64,000 nucleotides of DNA, from contig NZ_KV797949.1 of the NCBI RefSeq assembly GCF_001809535.1, positions 1 through 64,000 on the forward strand. Reading direction: 5' to 3'. A program made the translations under genes and the position numbers. This document shows, piece after piece, positions 24,441 through 32,415 of this stretch. The stretch is from Aerococcus sp. HMSC062A02. Lineage in GTDB: Bacteria > Bacillota > Bacilli > Lactobacillales > Aerococcaceae. Position 1 is the stretch's first letter. Each line of letters begins with the position of its first letter. The notes under the pieces were generated by a model. That model did no database searches. It worked only from the letters and a program-made list of their open reading frames with translations, and was not told the DNA's origin.

Positions 24441-24500
24441 AACAAGCCGGTGTTCTCCCCAAGCTAGGGAGGGAACACCGGCTTGCTTTGTCTTTCTTTG
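24441..24500 (+). terminator. Intrinsic terminator after the M20 gene
   Basis: AAGCCGGTGTTC pairs with GAACACCGGCTT, followed by a T-rich tract. The loop CCCCAAGCTAGGGAGG recurs in the hairpin at 24819. Confidence 0.9.
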
Positions 24501-24610
24501 TTAAATCATATGGGTGAGCTTTCGTTGCGCTTTTGTATTTGGAGGTGCATGCTAATTGGATGAATGTTCTTATCACGAAACCAGCTAGGGAGTATTTTCG
24601 CAAGTTGCCG

Positions 24611-24806
24611 TCTCTATTTGCACACAGAGCTTTCGAATGCAAACTGCCAGCTTCTATTTGCTTTCAGACCATCCGAGTGCAAATAGCCAGTTTCAATTTG
24701 CTTTCAACCCTGCCGAATGCAAACTGTCGCCTTCAACTTGCTTTCAGACCAGCTGAGAGCAAATAGCCGGCCTCTATTTGCTTTTGAGGCAGCTGCGCGC
24801 AAATAG
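24611..24806. repeat. Tandem array of 40-bp hairpin repeats, copy 2
   Basis: Five units with an exact 40-bp period: TTTG marks end at 24620, 24660, 24700, 24740 and 24780. GCAAATAG/CTATTTGC arms and CTTTCAGACC spacers match those at 21088-21287 in the same orientation, so the transporter-hydrolase pair is bracketed by direct copies. Confidence 0.85.
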
Positions 24807-24818
24807 GAATAACGAAAT

Positions 24819-24872
24819 AAGTAGGCAGGTGTTCTTCCCAAGCTAGGGAGAACACCTGCCTACTTTCTTTCC
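24819..24872. terminator. Hairpin terminator, near-duplicate of that at 24441
   Basis: AGTAGGCAGGTGTTCT pairs with AGAACACCTGCCTACT, with loop CCCAAGCTAGGG shared with the upstream terminator. It lies downstream of the lipoprotein gene on the minus strand but has a better T-tract on the plus strand. Confidence 0.7.
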
Positions 24873-24967
24873 TACATGGCTTAATCGAAGGGGATTGTCA
24901 ACTAGGTCTGGTTGAATCATCTTGAACAAGGGCAAATTCTGATACGAGATATCCAGAAGCTCTCAAT

Positions 24968-25291
24968 TTAACCCCCATACCTGCAGGGGAGATTGAGATC
25001 CTGCATTTTGCCCGAGGGGAGCTGGAGGTCGGTGAGCTCTTGGTTGACTTGGCGCAGGGCCTGGAAGTAGTCGATATAGGGTTCATTTTCTTGAGTCCCT
25101 TGTAAGTCAATGAAATGGTAGCGCCGGGCCTTGATCGTCGGATCGCTGGTTAAGGGCAGATCAAAAATCTGGGCAATCTCTTCGTCGGGTTCTGCTTGGA
25201 CCTTGGCTTGGTTGAGTTCAGGAATGGGTTCGGCCTGACAGGCAAAAAGAAATAGGCAAGCGGTAGCGAGGCTTAGTTGACCTTTCTTCAT
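24968..25291 (-). CDS. Small lipoprotein, unknown function, possibly frameshifted at its 3' end
   Basis: A 107-residue predicted lipoprotein: a basic start, hydrophobic stretch and lipobox LFAC with Cys18. The mature part is polar with no recognised domain (YIDYFQALRQVNQELTDLQLP). The frame stops at 24968. The other frame over about 24898-24995 continues with a plausible sequence (PAGMGVKLRASGYLVSEF), so a one-base shift near 24985 may have truncated it by about 28 residues. The gene stands alone. Confidence 0.6.
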   Translation of the reverse strand: MKKGQLSLATACLFLFACQAEPIPELNQAKVQAEPDEEIAQIFDLPLTSDPTIKARRYHFIDLQGTQENEPYIDYFQALRQVNQELTDLQLPSGKMQDLNLPCRYGG

Positions 25292-25330
25292 AATTAATCC
25301 TCCCTGGAAAAGCTTCTAAGTCTAGGATAG

Positions 25331-25343
25331 GGCAGCGCTTACA
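25331..25343 (-). promoter_or_regulatory. Partial cre-like site upstream of the lipoprotein
   Basis: The minus strand reads TGTAAGCGCTGCC. The left half is perfect, the right half degenerate. Confidence 0.4.
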
Positions 25344-25379
25344 GGCTGTCAAATGAGAAGGTAAGGGTAATTTATAAGC

Positions 25380-25425
25380 GAAAAACTCGCCCAATTTGGA
25401 GAGAAATCCAAACGGGGCGAGTCTT
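25380..25425 (-). terminator. Terminator of the minus-strand sulfur/amino-acid operon
   Basis: On the minus strand ACTCGCCC pairs with GGGCGAGT, with an inner TTTGGA/TCCAAA stem, followed by TTTTTCGC. Confidence 0.85.
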
Positions 25426-25447
25426 GCTTGTGGGAGAAGCTGTATAG

Positions 25448-26188
25448 TTAATATCTTTCTTTGACTTTGGAGAAGAATTGTTTGGCCCGGTTGCTCTTGG
25501 GCTGGTCGAAGACTTGGTCGGCGGGGCCGGCTTCGAGGATGTGGCCTTGATCGAGGAAGAAGACGCGGTCAGCGACTTCGCGGACGAAGGCCATTTCGTG
25601 GGAGACCAGGAGCATGGTATAACCAGCTTGAGCGATTTCCTTAATGACACTGAGGACCTCGCCAACGAGTTCAGGGTCGAGGGCAGAGGTGGGTTCATCG
25701 AGGAGGAGGAGCTGGGGCTCTAGGGCAATGGCTCGGGCGATAGCGACCCTCTGCTGCTGGCCGCCCGATAGCTGGTGGGGGTAGTGTTTCTCATGGCCTG
25801 CCAGGCCGACCCGGTGGAGTTCCGTCTTGGCCTTGGCTTGGGCCTGGTCAGCTGGAAGCCTCTGGACGGTTACTAGAGCTTCGGTCACATTCTCAATGGC
25901 AGTCTTCCGCTTAAAAAGATTGAACTGTTGGAAGACCATGGCTGTCTGGCGACGGATTTCGGTAATCTCATCTGTTTTTTGGCTGGTGAGCGAATAAGAC
26001 TCGCCATCAAACTTAATCTGACCCTGATCAGGCGTCTCTAAGCGGTTGAGACAGCGGAGGAGGGTCGACTTGCCGGTGCCGGAAGGTCCGATAATGCCAA
26101 CCACTTCTCCTTTTTGGATATCGAAGGACAAGTGGTCCAAGACGGTCTTATCTGCAAACGATTTACTCAATTCATTGATGTGGATCAT
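25448..26188 (-). CDS. Polar amino-acid ABC transporter, ATP-binding protein
   Basis: A 246-residue ABC ATPase of the polar-amino-acid (GlnQ/TcyN) class. Walker A GPSGTGKST lies near residue 34, the signature LSGGQQQR near 140, and Walker B LLLLDEPTSALD near 160, followed by the H-loop SHE. Last gene of the operon, 3 bases after the permease. With the permease and the binding lipoprotein at 29328 it makes a full importer. Cystine or another sulfur amino acid is the likely cargo given the neighbours, which is inference. Confidence 0.92.
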   Translation of the reverse strand: MIHINELSKSFADKTVLDHLSFDIQKGEVVGIIGPSGTGKSTLLRCLNRLETPDQGQIKFDGESYSLTSQKTDEITEIRRQTAMVFQQFNLFKRKTAIENVTEALVTVQRLPADQAQAKAKTELHRVGLAGHEKHYPHQLSGGQQQRVAIARAIALEPQLLLLDEPTSALDPELVGEVLSVIKEIAQAGYTMLLVSHEMAFVREVADRVFFLDQGHILEAGPADQVFDQPKSNRAKQFFSKVKERY

Positions 26189-26191
26189 GGC

Positions 26192-26938
26192 TTAGGCTCC
26201 CTCCTTCACTTGGGGTGCTTGGTCTGGTAAGGCCAGACGTTTTTCAATCAAATAGAAGATCAATTCGAGGAGAATGGTCACCAACCAATAAATAAGAGCT
26301 AGTGCGATATAGACTTCGAAATAACGGTAGGTCTGGCCGCCGATAATCTTCCCTTGGGCGGTCATTTCGACGACACTAGTTACAAACGCCAGGGAAGTTC
26401 CCTTGACCAGAGAGATTAGGGAGTTGCCGAGCCCCGGGATAGCGATGGTTAGGGCTTCTGGGAAGAGGATCCGTCTGAAGCACTGGCCCTTGGTCATTCC
26501 CACCGAATAGGCAGCTTCAATCTGCCCCTTGTCAACAGACAGGAAGGCCCCGCGGAAGATCTCGGACAGGTAGGCCGACTGGTTGATGCCCATGGCTAGG
26601 ATGGCGAAGACATAACCTGGAATGCCATTGACATTGAGCTGCCAGCCGAACTGGGCGTTGAGGTACTTCAAGAAGAGGGGCAGACCGAAGTAGGAAATAT
26701 AGAGCTGGACGATAATCGGTGTCCCGCGCACAAAGGAGACATAGAGCCGGGCCAAGGGGGTTAGGATAGGAAGTTTTTCTAGGCGGATGAGGGCGATGAC
26801 AATCCCCAAGACTAGTCCTAGGACCATGGCGAGAGCAGTTAATTCGAGGGTAACGGGGAGGCGTTCGAGTAGTCTGGGGATGGCCTCCAGCATGTAGTTA
26901 AAGTCAAATAATTTCTCCAAGATAACACTCCTTTGCAA
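26192..26938 (-). CDS. Polar amino-acid ABC transporter, permease
   Basis: A 248-residue permease of the HisM/GlnP type with about five membrane segments. The EAA-like loop AYSVGMTKGQCFRRILFPEALTIAIPGLGNSLISLVKGTSLA near residues 145-185 is the ATPase-binding motif. It ends just before the ATPase gene. Similar to the TcyL/TcyM cystine permeases in length and pattern, though specificity cannot be read from sequence. Confidence 0.9.
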   Translation of the reverse strand: MQRSVILEKLFDFNYMLEAIPRLLERLPVTLELTALAMVLGLVLGIVIALIRLEKLPILTPLARLYVSFVRGTPIIVQLYISYFGLPLFLKYLNAQFGWQLNVNGIPGYVFAILAMGINQSAYLSEIFRGAFLSVDKGQIEAAYSVGMTKGQCFRRILFPEALTIAIPGLGNSLISLVKGTSLAFVTSVVEMTAQGKIIGGQTYRYFEVYIALALIYWLVTILLELIFYLIEKRLALPDQAPQVKEGA

Positions 26939-26942
26939 TCAC

Positions 26943-27887
26943 TTAGTTGGTCGGTCCCTGCTGCCAAGGCGTAAGGTCAGGCCCCTTAGGCAGGATGTTG
27001 TGGCTGTTGCCGAAGAGGGCCTTGAGATGGGGCGACCGGTAGTAGGATGCCTTGATGAAGTTAAAGTCGGTCGTCTGCCCAAAAGCAGGGATCTGGTAGA
27101 GCTCTCGGGCATAGCGCCAGAGATGGGGATAGTCTCTGAGCCGACGTTCGCGGCAACGAAATTCATCATAGTAGACCACGTCGTAGCGGGCCAAGGAAGG
27201 GTAGAGTCTCAGATCGGCATCGGTCAACTGGTCTCCGCAGAGATAGCGACTTTGGCTCAAGCGATCTTCTAGAAAGTCTAAACTTTCAAATAAGTTATCA
27301 TAGGCTTGCTCGTAAGCCGACTGACTCTCCGCAAAGCCAACCTTGTAGAAGCCAACGTTAATTTCTTCATAGATGAGTCGGTTGAGACGGTCAATCTCTG
27401 GACGGAGGGCTTCAGGGTAGAGGTCAGGGGCGCCTTTAGCGTGGAAGTCCTGCCAGACAGTCTCTAGCTGGAGGGTCAGGGTCTTGTGGTCATTGTTGAC
27501 CGCCTGACCGGTGCGGAGGTCGACAATGAGGGGAACGGTGGGACGGAGGTCATAGTCCGGAATGCTGCGCTGGTAGAGCTCCAGAGTTGACCTAGCCCCT
27601 GTGAGTGGATCACGGCCGCCGGGATAGTCGGAGAAGACCCAACCCTCGTCTGTCCGGTAGGGGCCGGTTGCAGAGATCGGAATAATCGTGTCCAAGCCCA
27701 AGAGGTGAATGGCGATCACGACTTTGTGGGCATGGGGACAGGCGGGCATCCAAACCAGCTGGTAGCGGTTGGCTTCAGGTTTTAGGCCCCCTTCTTCATA
27801 AGAGAAGGGCTTAGACAGGACATTACCCTGCTGGACAAAAGACCCATCAGCCTGAATTTCCTTAGCGAAGACAGGGTGTTTGCTCAT
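26943..27887 (-). CDS. Glutathionyl-hydroquinone reductase-like protein (GST superfamily), copy 1
   Basis: A 314-residue thioredoxin-fold/GST-superfamily protein of the GHR (ECM4/YqjG) type, which reduces glutathionyl-hydroquinones through a catalytic Cys. The motif is ACPHAH with Cys50, where the family usually has CPWAH. The C-terminal helical domain has YLCGDQLTDADLRLYPSLARYDVVYY and DYPHLWRYARELYQIPAF, typical of GHRs. It is paired with copy 2 (12 bases upstream on the minus strand) and embedded in an amino-acid transporter operon. The natural substrate may be an S-substituted thiol rather than a quinone adduct. Confidence 0.85.
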   Translation of the reverse strand: MSKHPVFAKEIQADGSFVQQGNVLSKPFSYEEGGLKPEANRYQLVWMPACPHAHKVVIAIHLLGLDTIIPISATGPYRTDEGWVFSDYPGGRDPLTGARSTLELYQRSIPDYDLRPTVPLIVDLRTGQAVNNDHKTLTLQLETVWQDFHAKGAPDLYPEALRPEIDRLNRLIYEEINVGFYKVGFAESQSAYEQAYDNLFESLDFLEDRLSQSRYLCGDQLTDADLRLYPSLARYDVVYYDEFRCRERRLRDYPHLWRYARELYQIPAFGQTTDFNFIKASYYRSPHLKALFGNSHNILPKGPDLTPWQQGPTN

Positions 27888-27898
27888 GTTTAACCTCC

Positions 27899-28858
27899 TT
27901 AGTTGAAGCGGTCGCGGTCATGGGGGGCATTCCAAATAGACGTATCAGGCCCCTTAGCCAGGATATGGTAGGGATTATGACCGACATTACCTAGCGAATA
28001 GCCCATCTTGATCTGGGTAAAATCAGTTGTGGAGCCAAAGCCCGGTGTCTGGTAGAGGTCCTTGGCATAGTTCCAGATGTTCGGGAAGTCGATGATGCGG
28101 TTGCGGTTGGCCTTGAATTCAGGATAGTAGGACACGTCGAAGCGGGCCAGGGTCACATAGAAGCGGATGTCGCTATCCGTAATTTGGTCACCGAAGAGAT
28201 AGCGCTGTGTGCTCAAGCGCTCTTCCAATTGGTCCAAGCGGTTGAAGAGCAAGTCGTAGTTCTCTTCATAGGCTTCCTGGCTTTGGGCGAAGCCGCACTT
28301 GTAGACCGCATTGTTGACCTCATTAAAGAGCATATCGTTAAATTCACGAATTTCGGACTGGAGAGCCTTAGGGAAGAGGTCCGGAGCCCCTTCTTTGTGG
28401 AAGGGCTTGAACTCTTCCTCCCAGTAGTAGGTGAGGTTGAAGTAGTCATTGTTGACCACCTTGCCCGTCTGCGTATCGACAACAGTTGGCACGGTAGCCC
28501 GACCTTCATAATCAGGATCCGTTGCAGCGTAGATTTCAGGCAGGTATTTATAGTCAGAGCCTGGTAAGATGCCCCCATTAGGATCTTCGGAGAACTCCCA
28601 GCCTTCATCCGTCCGAACGGGTTTGGCAGTGCCCAGAGAGATCACATCCTGGAGGCCTAAGAGTTCCCGGGCGATCACAGACCGGTGGGCCCAAGGGCAG
28701 ATGGGCGCCCAGAGCAGGCGGTAGCGACCGGCTTCAACCGGCAATTGGCCTTGTCCATCACCGAATGGAGTGTCAAAACGGTTCTTCTGGCGGACAAAGG
28801 CACCAGATTCACTGATTTCATGGGCATCTTCTCTACGCGCAATGTGGTCTTTAGTCAT
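27899..28858 (-). CDS. Glutathionyl-hydroquinone reductase-like protein, copy 2
   Basis: A 319-residue GHR with the canonical catalytic motif CPWAH (Cys54 to His58) in WAPICPWAHRSVI. The GST-type helical C-domain includes YLFGDQITDSDIRFYVTLARFDVSYY and DFPNIWNYAKDLYQTPGFGSTTDF. Of the four copies in the window this is the only one with an intact classical motif. Its 5' end overlaps the GNAT gene by 8 bases, so the two are co-translated. Confidence 0.88.
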   Translation of the reverse strand: MTKDHIARREDAHEISESGAFVRQKNRFDTPFGDGQGQLPVEAGRYRLLWAPICPWAHRSVIARELLGLQDVISLGTAKPVRTDEGWEFSEDPNGGILPGSDYKYLPEIYAATDPDYEGRATVPTVVDTQTGKVVNNDYFNLTYYWEEEFKPFHKEGAPDLFPKALQSEIREFNDMLFNEVNNAVYKCGFAQSQEAYEENYDLLFNRLDQLEERLSTQRYLFGDQITDSDIRFYVTLARFDVSYYPEFKANRNRIIDFPNIWNYAKDLYQTPGFGSTTDFTQIKMGYSLGNVGHNPYHILAKGPDTSIWNAPHDRDRFN

Positions 28859-29315
28859 GATTATCGTCTCCTTTACTTGGTGAGTAGTCTTTAGCGACTA
28901 AGATACAGTCAAAAGGTGGTTCGCCGGTCACTTCCTGGCTGATGACTCGGTAGCCTTGTTTCTCATAGAAGGCCTGGACAGCTGTCCTGGAATTGATCAA
29001 GAAATGTTGGCAACCGGATTCGGCCAGCCAGGCTTCAGCGGCTTGAACCGCTGCCCGGCCGTAGCCATGTCCCTCCTGAGAGGGAACAGTGGCTACCCGT
29101 TCAATCTGACCGGTTTTGGGATCAATCTGACGGATCCGGCAAGTGGCGACAGGTTGCTCGCCTTCCATGACCAGGATATAACGGCTATCTGCTTGGTCAT
29201 CGGCGAACTCCAAGGGCAGGGGCGCAGAGAGAGGGGCTGGGTTAGAAGCCGCAATACGGATATAATGGACACCTGCTAGCTGCCAGCCTGGACCTTGAAC
29301 TCGGTGGATTTCCAT
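28851..29315 (-). CDS. GNAT-family N-acetyltransferase, copy 1
   Basis: A 154-residue Gcn5-related acetyltransferase. The acetyl-CoA-binding motif is VATVPSQEGHGYGRAAVQAAEAW near residues 75-97, followed by the helix of HFLINSRTAVQAFYEKQGYR, the usual C-terminal motif B. It overlaps the GHR gene and shares this pairing with the paralogous locus at 34167. By analogy with SnaA/SnaB of Bacillus subtilis, it may N-acetylate an S-substituted cysteine before C-S cleavage; this is inference. Confidence 0.85.
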   Translation of the reverse strand: MEIHRVQGPGWQLAGVHYIRIAASNPAPLSAPLPLEFADDQADSRYILVMEGEQPVATCRIRQIDPKTGQIERVATVPSQEGHGYGRAAVQAAEAWLAESGCQHFLINSRTAVQAFYEKQGYRVISQEVTGEPPFDCILVAKDYSPSKGDDNHD

Positions 29316-29327
29316 CTCATTAGCCTC

Positions 29328-30212
29328 CTAGTTTAAGGGTTTCTCATAGTGTTCTTTGGCAGGGGTTTGGTCCTGGCCGAAGTGTTCTTCAGTTAATTTC
29401 TTAATGGTGCCATCCTCAGCCATTTCCTTGAGTACTTGGTTGACTTCATCGCGCAGGGCTTGCCCCTTGTCATTCTTAGCGAAGAGGAAGTAGGCCAAGA
29501 TGGAAGAGTTCAAGTAATCCTTATCTTGGTCACTCATCGGATGGGCTTCCAGTTGGTCATAGTGGTAGTTCTCCTGGTTAAGGTTGTAGATCGGATAGTC
29601 ATCGATCGCAAACTTCTTCGGATCCGCTTCAATCTGTTGGTATTTCACCGGTATTTCAGCGTCTGAGTATTCGATAGTGATCGGCTTGTCGGGATGGTCT
29701 TCGTTATACTTCTTGACCGCAGCGGTATTGTTGGTTGAAGGGTCGCCGATATAGGTCAGGCCAGCTTGAGCGGCTTGGTCGAGGCTCTCGATTTTATTAT
29801 CTTTGTGGTGGATAAAGCAATACTTGGCATTGTTATAAGGGTAGGAGTAAAGATAGTTTTGAGCCCGTTCTTCGTTGTAGCTAAAGTTATTGACCCCAAT
29901 ATCATAGTTGCCAGTATTCACTCCAGTGAGGACTGAAGGGATATCAGTGAGCTCTAATTTAAGCTCGCGATCAGGCAGGCGCTTGAAGACTTCCTTGATG
30001 ACATCAATGTCATAACCGGTTAAATTATTCTGGTTGTCAACGGTGACATAGGGGGCGGGCATTCCGCCTGTCCCTGCTACGACAGTGGCTGAGTCAGCTT
30101 CGCTAGATGCTGACGAGGCAGTCGAGCTGGCCCCACTGTCAGCGAGGGCACAGCCCCCGAGGAATAAAAGGCTCACAAGGCTGAGACTGAGGCGTTTGGT
30201 TAATTTATTCAT
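29328..30212 (-). CDS. Amino-acid ABC transporter substrate-binding lipoprotein
   Basis: A 294-residue extracytoplasmic solute-binding protein of family 3. The lipobox LGGC has Cys21, followed by a Ser/Ala-rich linker. PAPYVTVDNQNNLTGYDIDVIKEVFKRL and GVNNFSYNEERAQNYLYS are the ligand-binding signatures. It resembles cystine-binding proteins (TcyJ/TcyK) in overall pattern. It is separated from its permease and ATPase by GNAT and two GHR genes, so the transporter operon has been interleaved with enzymes. Confidence 0.9.
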   Translation of the reverse strand: MNKLTKRLSLSLVSLLFLGGCALADSGASSTASSASSEADSATVVAGTGGMPAPYVTVDNQNNLTGYDIDVIKEVFKRLPDRELKLELTDIPSVLTGVNTGNYDIGVNNFSYNEERAQNYLYSYPYNNAKYCFIHHKDNKIESLDQAAQAGLTYIGDPSTNNTAAVKKYNEDHPDKPITIEYSDAEIPVKYQQIEADPKKFAIDDYPIYNLNQENYHYDQLEAHPMSDQDKDYLNSSILAYFLFAKNDKGQALRDEVNQVLKEMAEDGTIKKLTEEHFGQDQTPAKEHYEKPLN

Positions 30213-30230
30213 AATGGGTATCCTTCTTTC

Positions 30231-31388
30231 TTAGTGGACATGGTCGGCATCGGACCAAATACGACGGGCGATATCGCGGATGTGGGCGAGTTTCTGCCAT
30301 TGGTCGGCTTCGGTCAACAGGTTGCCTTCTTCCGTTGATGCGAAGCCGCACTGGGGACTGAGATAGAGCTTGTCTAAGGGGTGATAGTGGCTAGCCTCTT
30401 CGACACGCTGGATAATGGTATCGGGATCTTCGAGATCAGCTTGTTTGGAAGTGATCAGACCCAAGACCACATCAACAGAATTGGGAACTTCGCGGAGCGC
30501 TTCGAACCCGCCTGCCCGGTCCGTATCATATTCTAAGAACTGACGGTCGAAGTCTTGCTGGGCAAAAGCATAAGGAGCGATGGCATCATAAGCCCCCTGG
30601 GACGCCCATTGCGAGCGGAAGTTGCCCCGGCAGTTGTGGGTGGCAATCACCAGGTCATCTGGCCGTCCTTTAAGCACCGCGTTATTGACTTGAACGAAGT
30701 CTTTGGCTAAAGATTCAGCTAATGGATCGAAAGCTTCATTGCGGAAGGCATAGATTTTCTCGAAACGCTCGCGGTCGACTAAAGTAATCCAAATCGGGTC
30801 ATCGAACTGGAGGAAGCGAGCCCCAGCCTGGTAAAGGTCTTCGAGAACTGTCTGATAGGTCGACTGGATATCTTCGAAGAGGGATTCCTTGTTGGGGTAG
30901 ATCCGTTTAACATTGGCTAATCCTGCCTCTGTTGAGGTCAAGTCATAGTAGAGTCGGGCTGGCGAAGGCAGGGTCAGCTTGGCGTCCACACCTTCATAGT
31001 CAGCCAGCACATCCCGGAGAAAAATAAAATCATCAATGAAGGGATGGTTGCTTCCTGATAGCTTGGCCACCAAGTCTAGGCTATCGGCCTGGTACTTGAC
31101 TTCTGTTTCTGATAGGTGGAAATTGGCTGCGGTCCGATGGCGATTCACCGCTTCAATACCAGTCAGCCCCCAGAAAAAGTCGAGGTGCCACCAAGTGCGG
31201 CGGACTTCGCCGTCTGTCACTTGGCCATAATCTAGCTCAACTTGCTTAGCGACAAGTTCTCGGATGGCCTGGTCTTCCACTTGACGTAAATCGGCGTCCG
31301 AAATCTGTCCTTGGCTGTGTTGCTTACGGGCTTGGAGGACTTGGGCAGGTCGCAGGAAACTCCCTACAATGTTATAACGTTTCTTCAT
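30231..31388 (-). CDS. MetE C-terminal-like (YxjG/YxjH) methyltransferase
   Basis: A 385-residue protein homologous to the C-terminal zinc domain of cobalamin-independent methionine synthase (UROD/MetE fold). GSFLRPAQV starts the barrel, HNCRGNF gives the His-x-Cys zinc ligands, and SPQCGFAS the second Cys. It lacks the N-terminal half of MetE, as YxjG/YxjH proteins do. Such proteins may methylate homocysteine from another donor. First gene of the minus-strand operon, with a TTGACA/TAATAT promoter 60-90 bases upstream. Confidence 0.87.
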   Translation of the reverse strand: MKKRYNIVGSFLRPAQVLQARKQHSQGQISDADLRQVEDQAIRELVAKQVELDYGQVTDGEVRRTWWHLDFFWGLTGIEAVNRHRTAANFHLSETEVKYQADSLDLVAKLSGSNHPFIDDFIFLRDVLADYEGVDAKLTLPSPARLYYDLTSTEAGLANVKRIYPNKESLFEDIQSTYQTVLEDLYQAGARFLQFDDPIWITLVDRERFEKIYAFRNEAFDPLAESLAKDFVQVNNAVLKGRPDDLVIATHNCRGNFRSQWASQGAYDAIAPYAFAQQDFDRQFLEYDTDRAGGFEALREVPNSVDVVLGLITSKQADLEDPDTIIQRVEEASHYHPLDKLYLSPQCGFASTEEGNLLTEADQWQKLAHIRDIARRIWSDADHVH

Positions 31389-31446
31389 GGTCTCTAATTT
31401 CTCCTTCTATTCAACTTACTTTTATATAGCATAAATAATCAATTTA

Positions 31447-31475
31447 ATATTAGTCTCTATGATCGGTATTGTCAA
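31447..31475 (-). promoter_or_regulatory. Promoter of the minus-strand sulfur operon
   Basis: The minus strand has TTGACA (31475-31470) and TAATAT (31452-31447) with 17-base spacing, a near-consensus sigma-A promoter. A perfect inverted repeat GATCACAAGTGATC at 31508-31521 just upstream may bind an activator. Confidence 0.75.
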
Positions 31476-31602
31476 TCAATAGCCTAATACTTTTAGAATA
31501 AAAAAACGATCACAAGTGATCAAGAAGAGAAAGGAAATATGATAAATATTAATAATGAGATAGTTTTTATTAAAGTTTGATTAGATATGGCTATGATAAA
31601 TA

Positions 31603-31631
31603 TTGAACAAGAGAATGCAGCGTGCTATAAT
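31603..31631 (+). promoter_or_regulatory. Strong promoter of the AT-rich plus-strand operon
   Basis: TTGAAC (31603) and TATAAT (31626) with 17-base spacing and an extended -10 (TGC before TATAAT). It lies 350 bases ahead of the OsmC gene and just upstream of the candidate leader ORFs. Confidence 0.8.
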
Positions 31632-31665
31632 GAGAACGATTTAAGAGATGGGGGTGCAAATACAA

Positions 31666-31763
31666 ATGAAAAGACGATGAATGGACACTATGCGCACTAT
31701 GTTAGTGAAATTTGTGAATGCAGCCCTCGACTTCAATATGATCAGCAATTGGAGATAATTTAG
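31666..31763 (+). CDS. Candidate leader peptides (4 and 28 codons) upstream of the OsmC operon
   Basis: After GGGGGTG, ATG at 31666 starts MKRR and its TGA overlaps a second ATG at 31677 (ATGA). That frame encodes 28 residues including SEICECSP with two Cys codons close together and ends TAG at 31763. A rho-independent terminator sits between it and the first structural gene. This layout suits translation-sensing attenuation of a cysteine-related operon. Expression is not shown. Confidence 0.45.
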
Positions 31764-31935
31764 AAATAATTTTTTAGATTATAAAAAGTATAAATCAAAG
31801 GATGATAGATCTGAGCAAGAGTGTGTAAATTTTACCATTAGAGTATTTATCTTTTGATATTTTAAATAATCCGTAATTACCTCCTATAGAGAACTTGCTT
31901 TTTTCAATTAATCTGATTATTTTGATGACGAGATA

Positions 31936-31964
31936 GGCGTTCGCAAATGCGAAGGCTTTTTTGC
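31936..31964 (+). terminator. Terminator/attenuator immediately before the OsmC gene
   Basis: A GCGTTCGC/GCGAAGGC stem with loop AAAT is followed by TTTTTT. It lies 20 bases before the first gene of the operon, downstream of the operon's own promoter, so it must be read through or regulated. Confidence 0.75.
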
Positions 31965-31982
31965 GTGGAATGGAGGTAGTAC

Positions 31983-32414
31983 ATGAGTGAAGAAAATTTA
32001 AAATTAACGTTTCCAGGTGGTCTGGTAACGAAGACTAAAATTGGAGAAACAACCTTAATTACCGATTATCCAGAGGAACGGGGGGGAAATGGTATTTCAT
32101 TTAACCCTTGGAAAGTCTTTTTATCGGCTATTCTGACCTGTCAAGGAGTCAACTTGGCCAAATACTGTCAAGCTCATAACTTAGATTATTCAGATATAGA
32201 ACTTGAGCTAGAAGCTAAGGTCGAAGATACACGTCGTGATGAATTTCCAGAATATGATTTGAAAGTGACCATTCCTGATAACTTACCTGAAGATTCGATT
32301 GCTGATATGGTTCAAAGCTTTATGGATTGTCCGGTTGTTAATCATTTGACTGAACTGAAGCCGATTATGAAAACCTATGTCAATGGAGAATTGATGGGAG
32401 AGAAGAGACGGTAA
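31983..32414 (+). CDS. OsmC-family protein
   Basis: A 143-residue OsmC/Ohr-fold protein. FNPWKVFLSAILTCQGVNLAKYCQAHNLD near residues 38-66 contains the first conserved Cys, and SFMDCPVVNHLTELKPI near residue 118 the second. Family members reduce organic hydroperoxides through this Cys pair; some act on persulfide or thiol chemistry. It has a good ribosome site (ggaggtagtacATG). First gene of the AT-rich organosulfur operon, 1 base before the GHR gene. Confidence 0.85.
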   Translation: MSEENLKLTFPGGLVTKTKIGETTLITDYPEERGGNGISFNPWKVFLSAILTCQGVNLAKYCQAHNLDYSDIELELEAKVEDTRRDEFPEYDLKVTIPDNLPEDSIADMVQSFMDCPVVNHLTELKPIMKTYVNGELMGEKRR

Positions 32415-32415
32415 G

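Noticed and set aside
24611-24806. CRISPR array (regular 40-bp period)
   Set aside because: The whole unit repeats, without unique spacers, repeats are degenerate, and no cas gene is nearby.
31603-31982. T-box or SAM riboswitch before the OsmC operon
   Set aside because: No AGGGTGGNACCGCG T-box sequence or SAM-box core was found in the leader.
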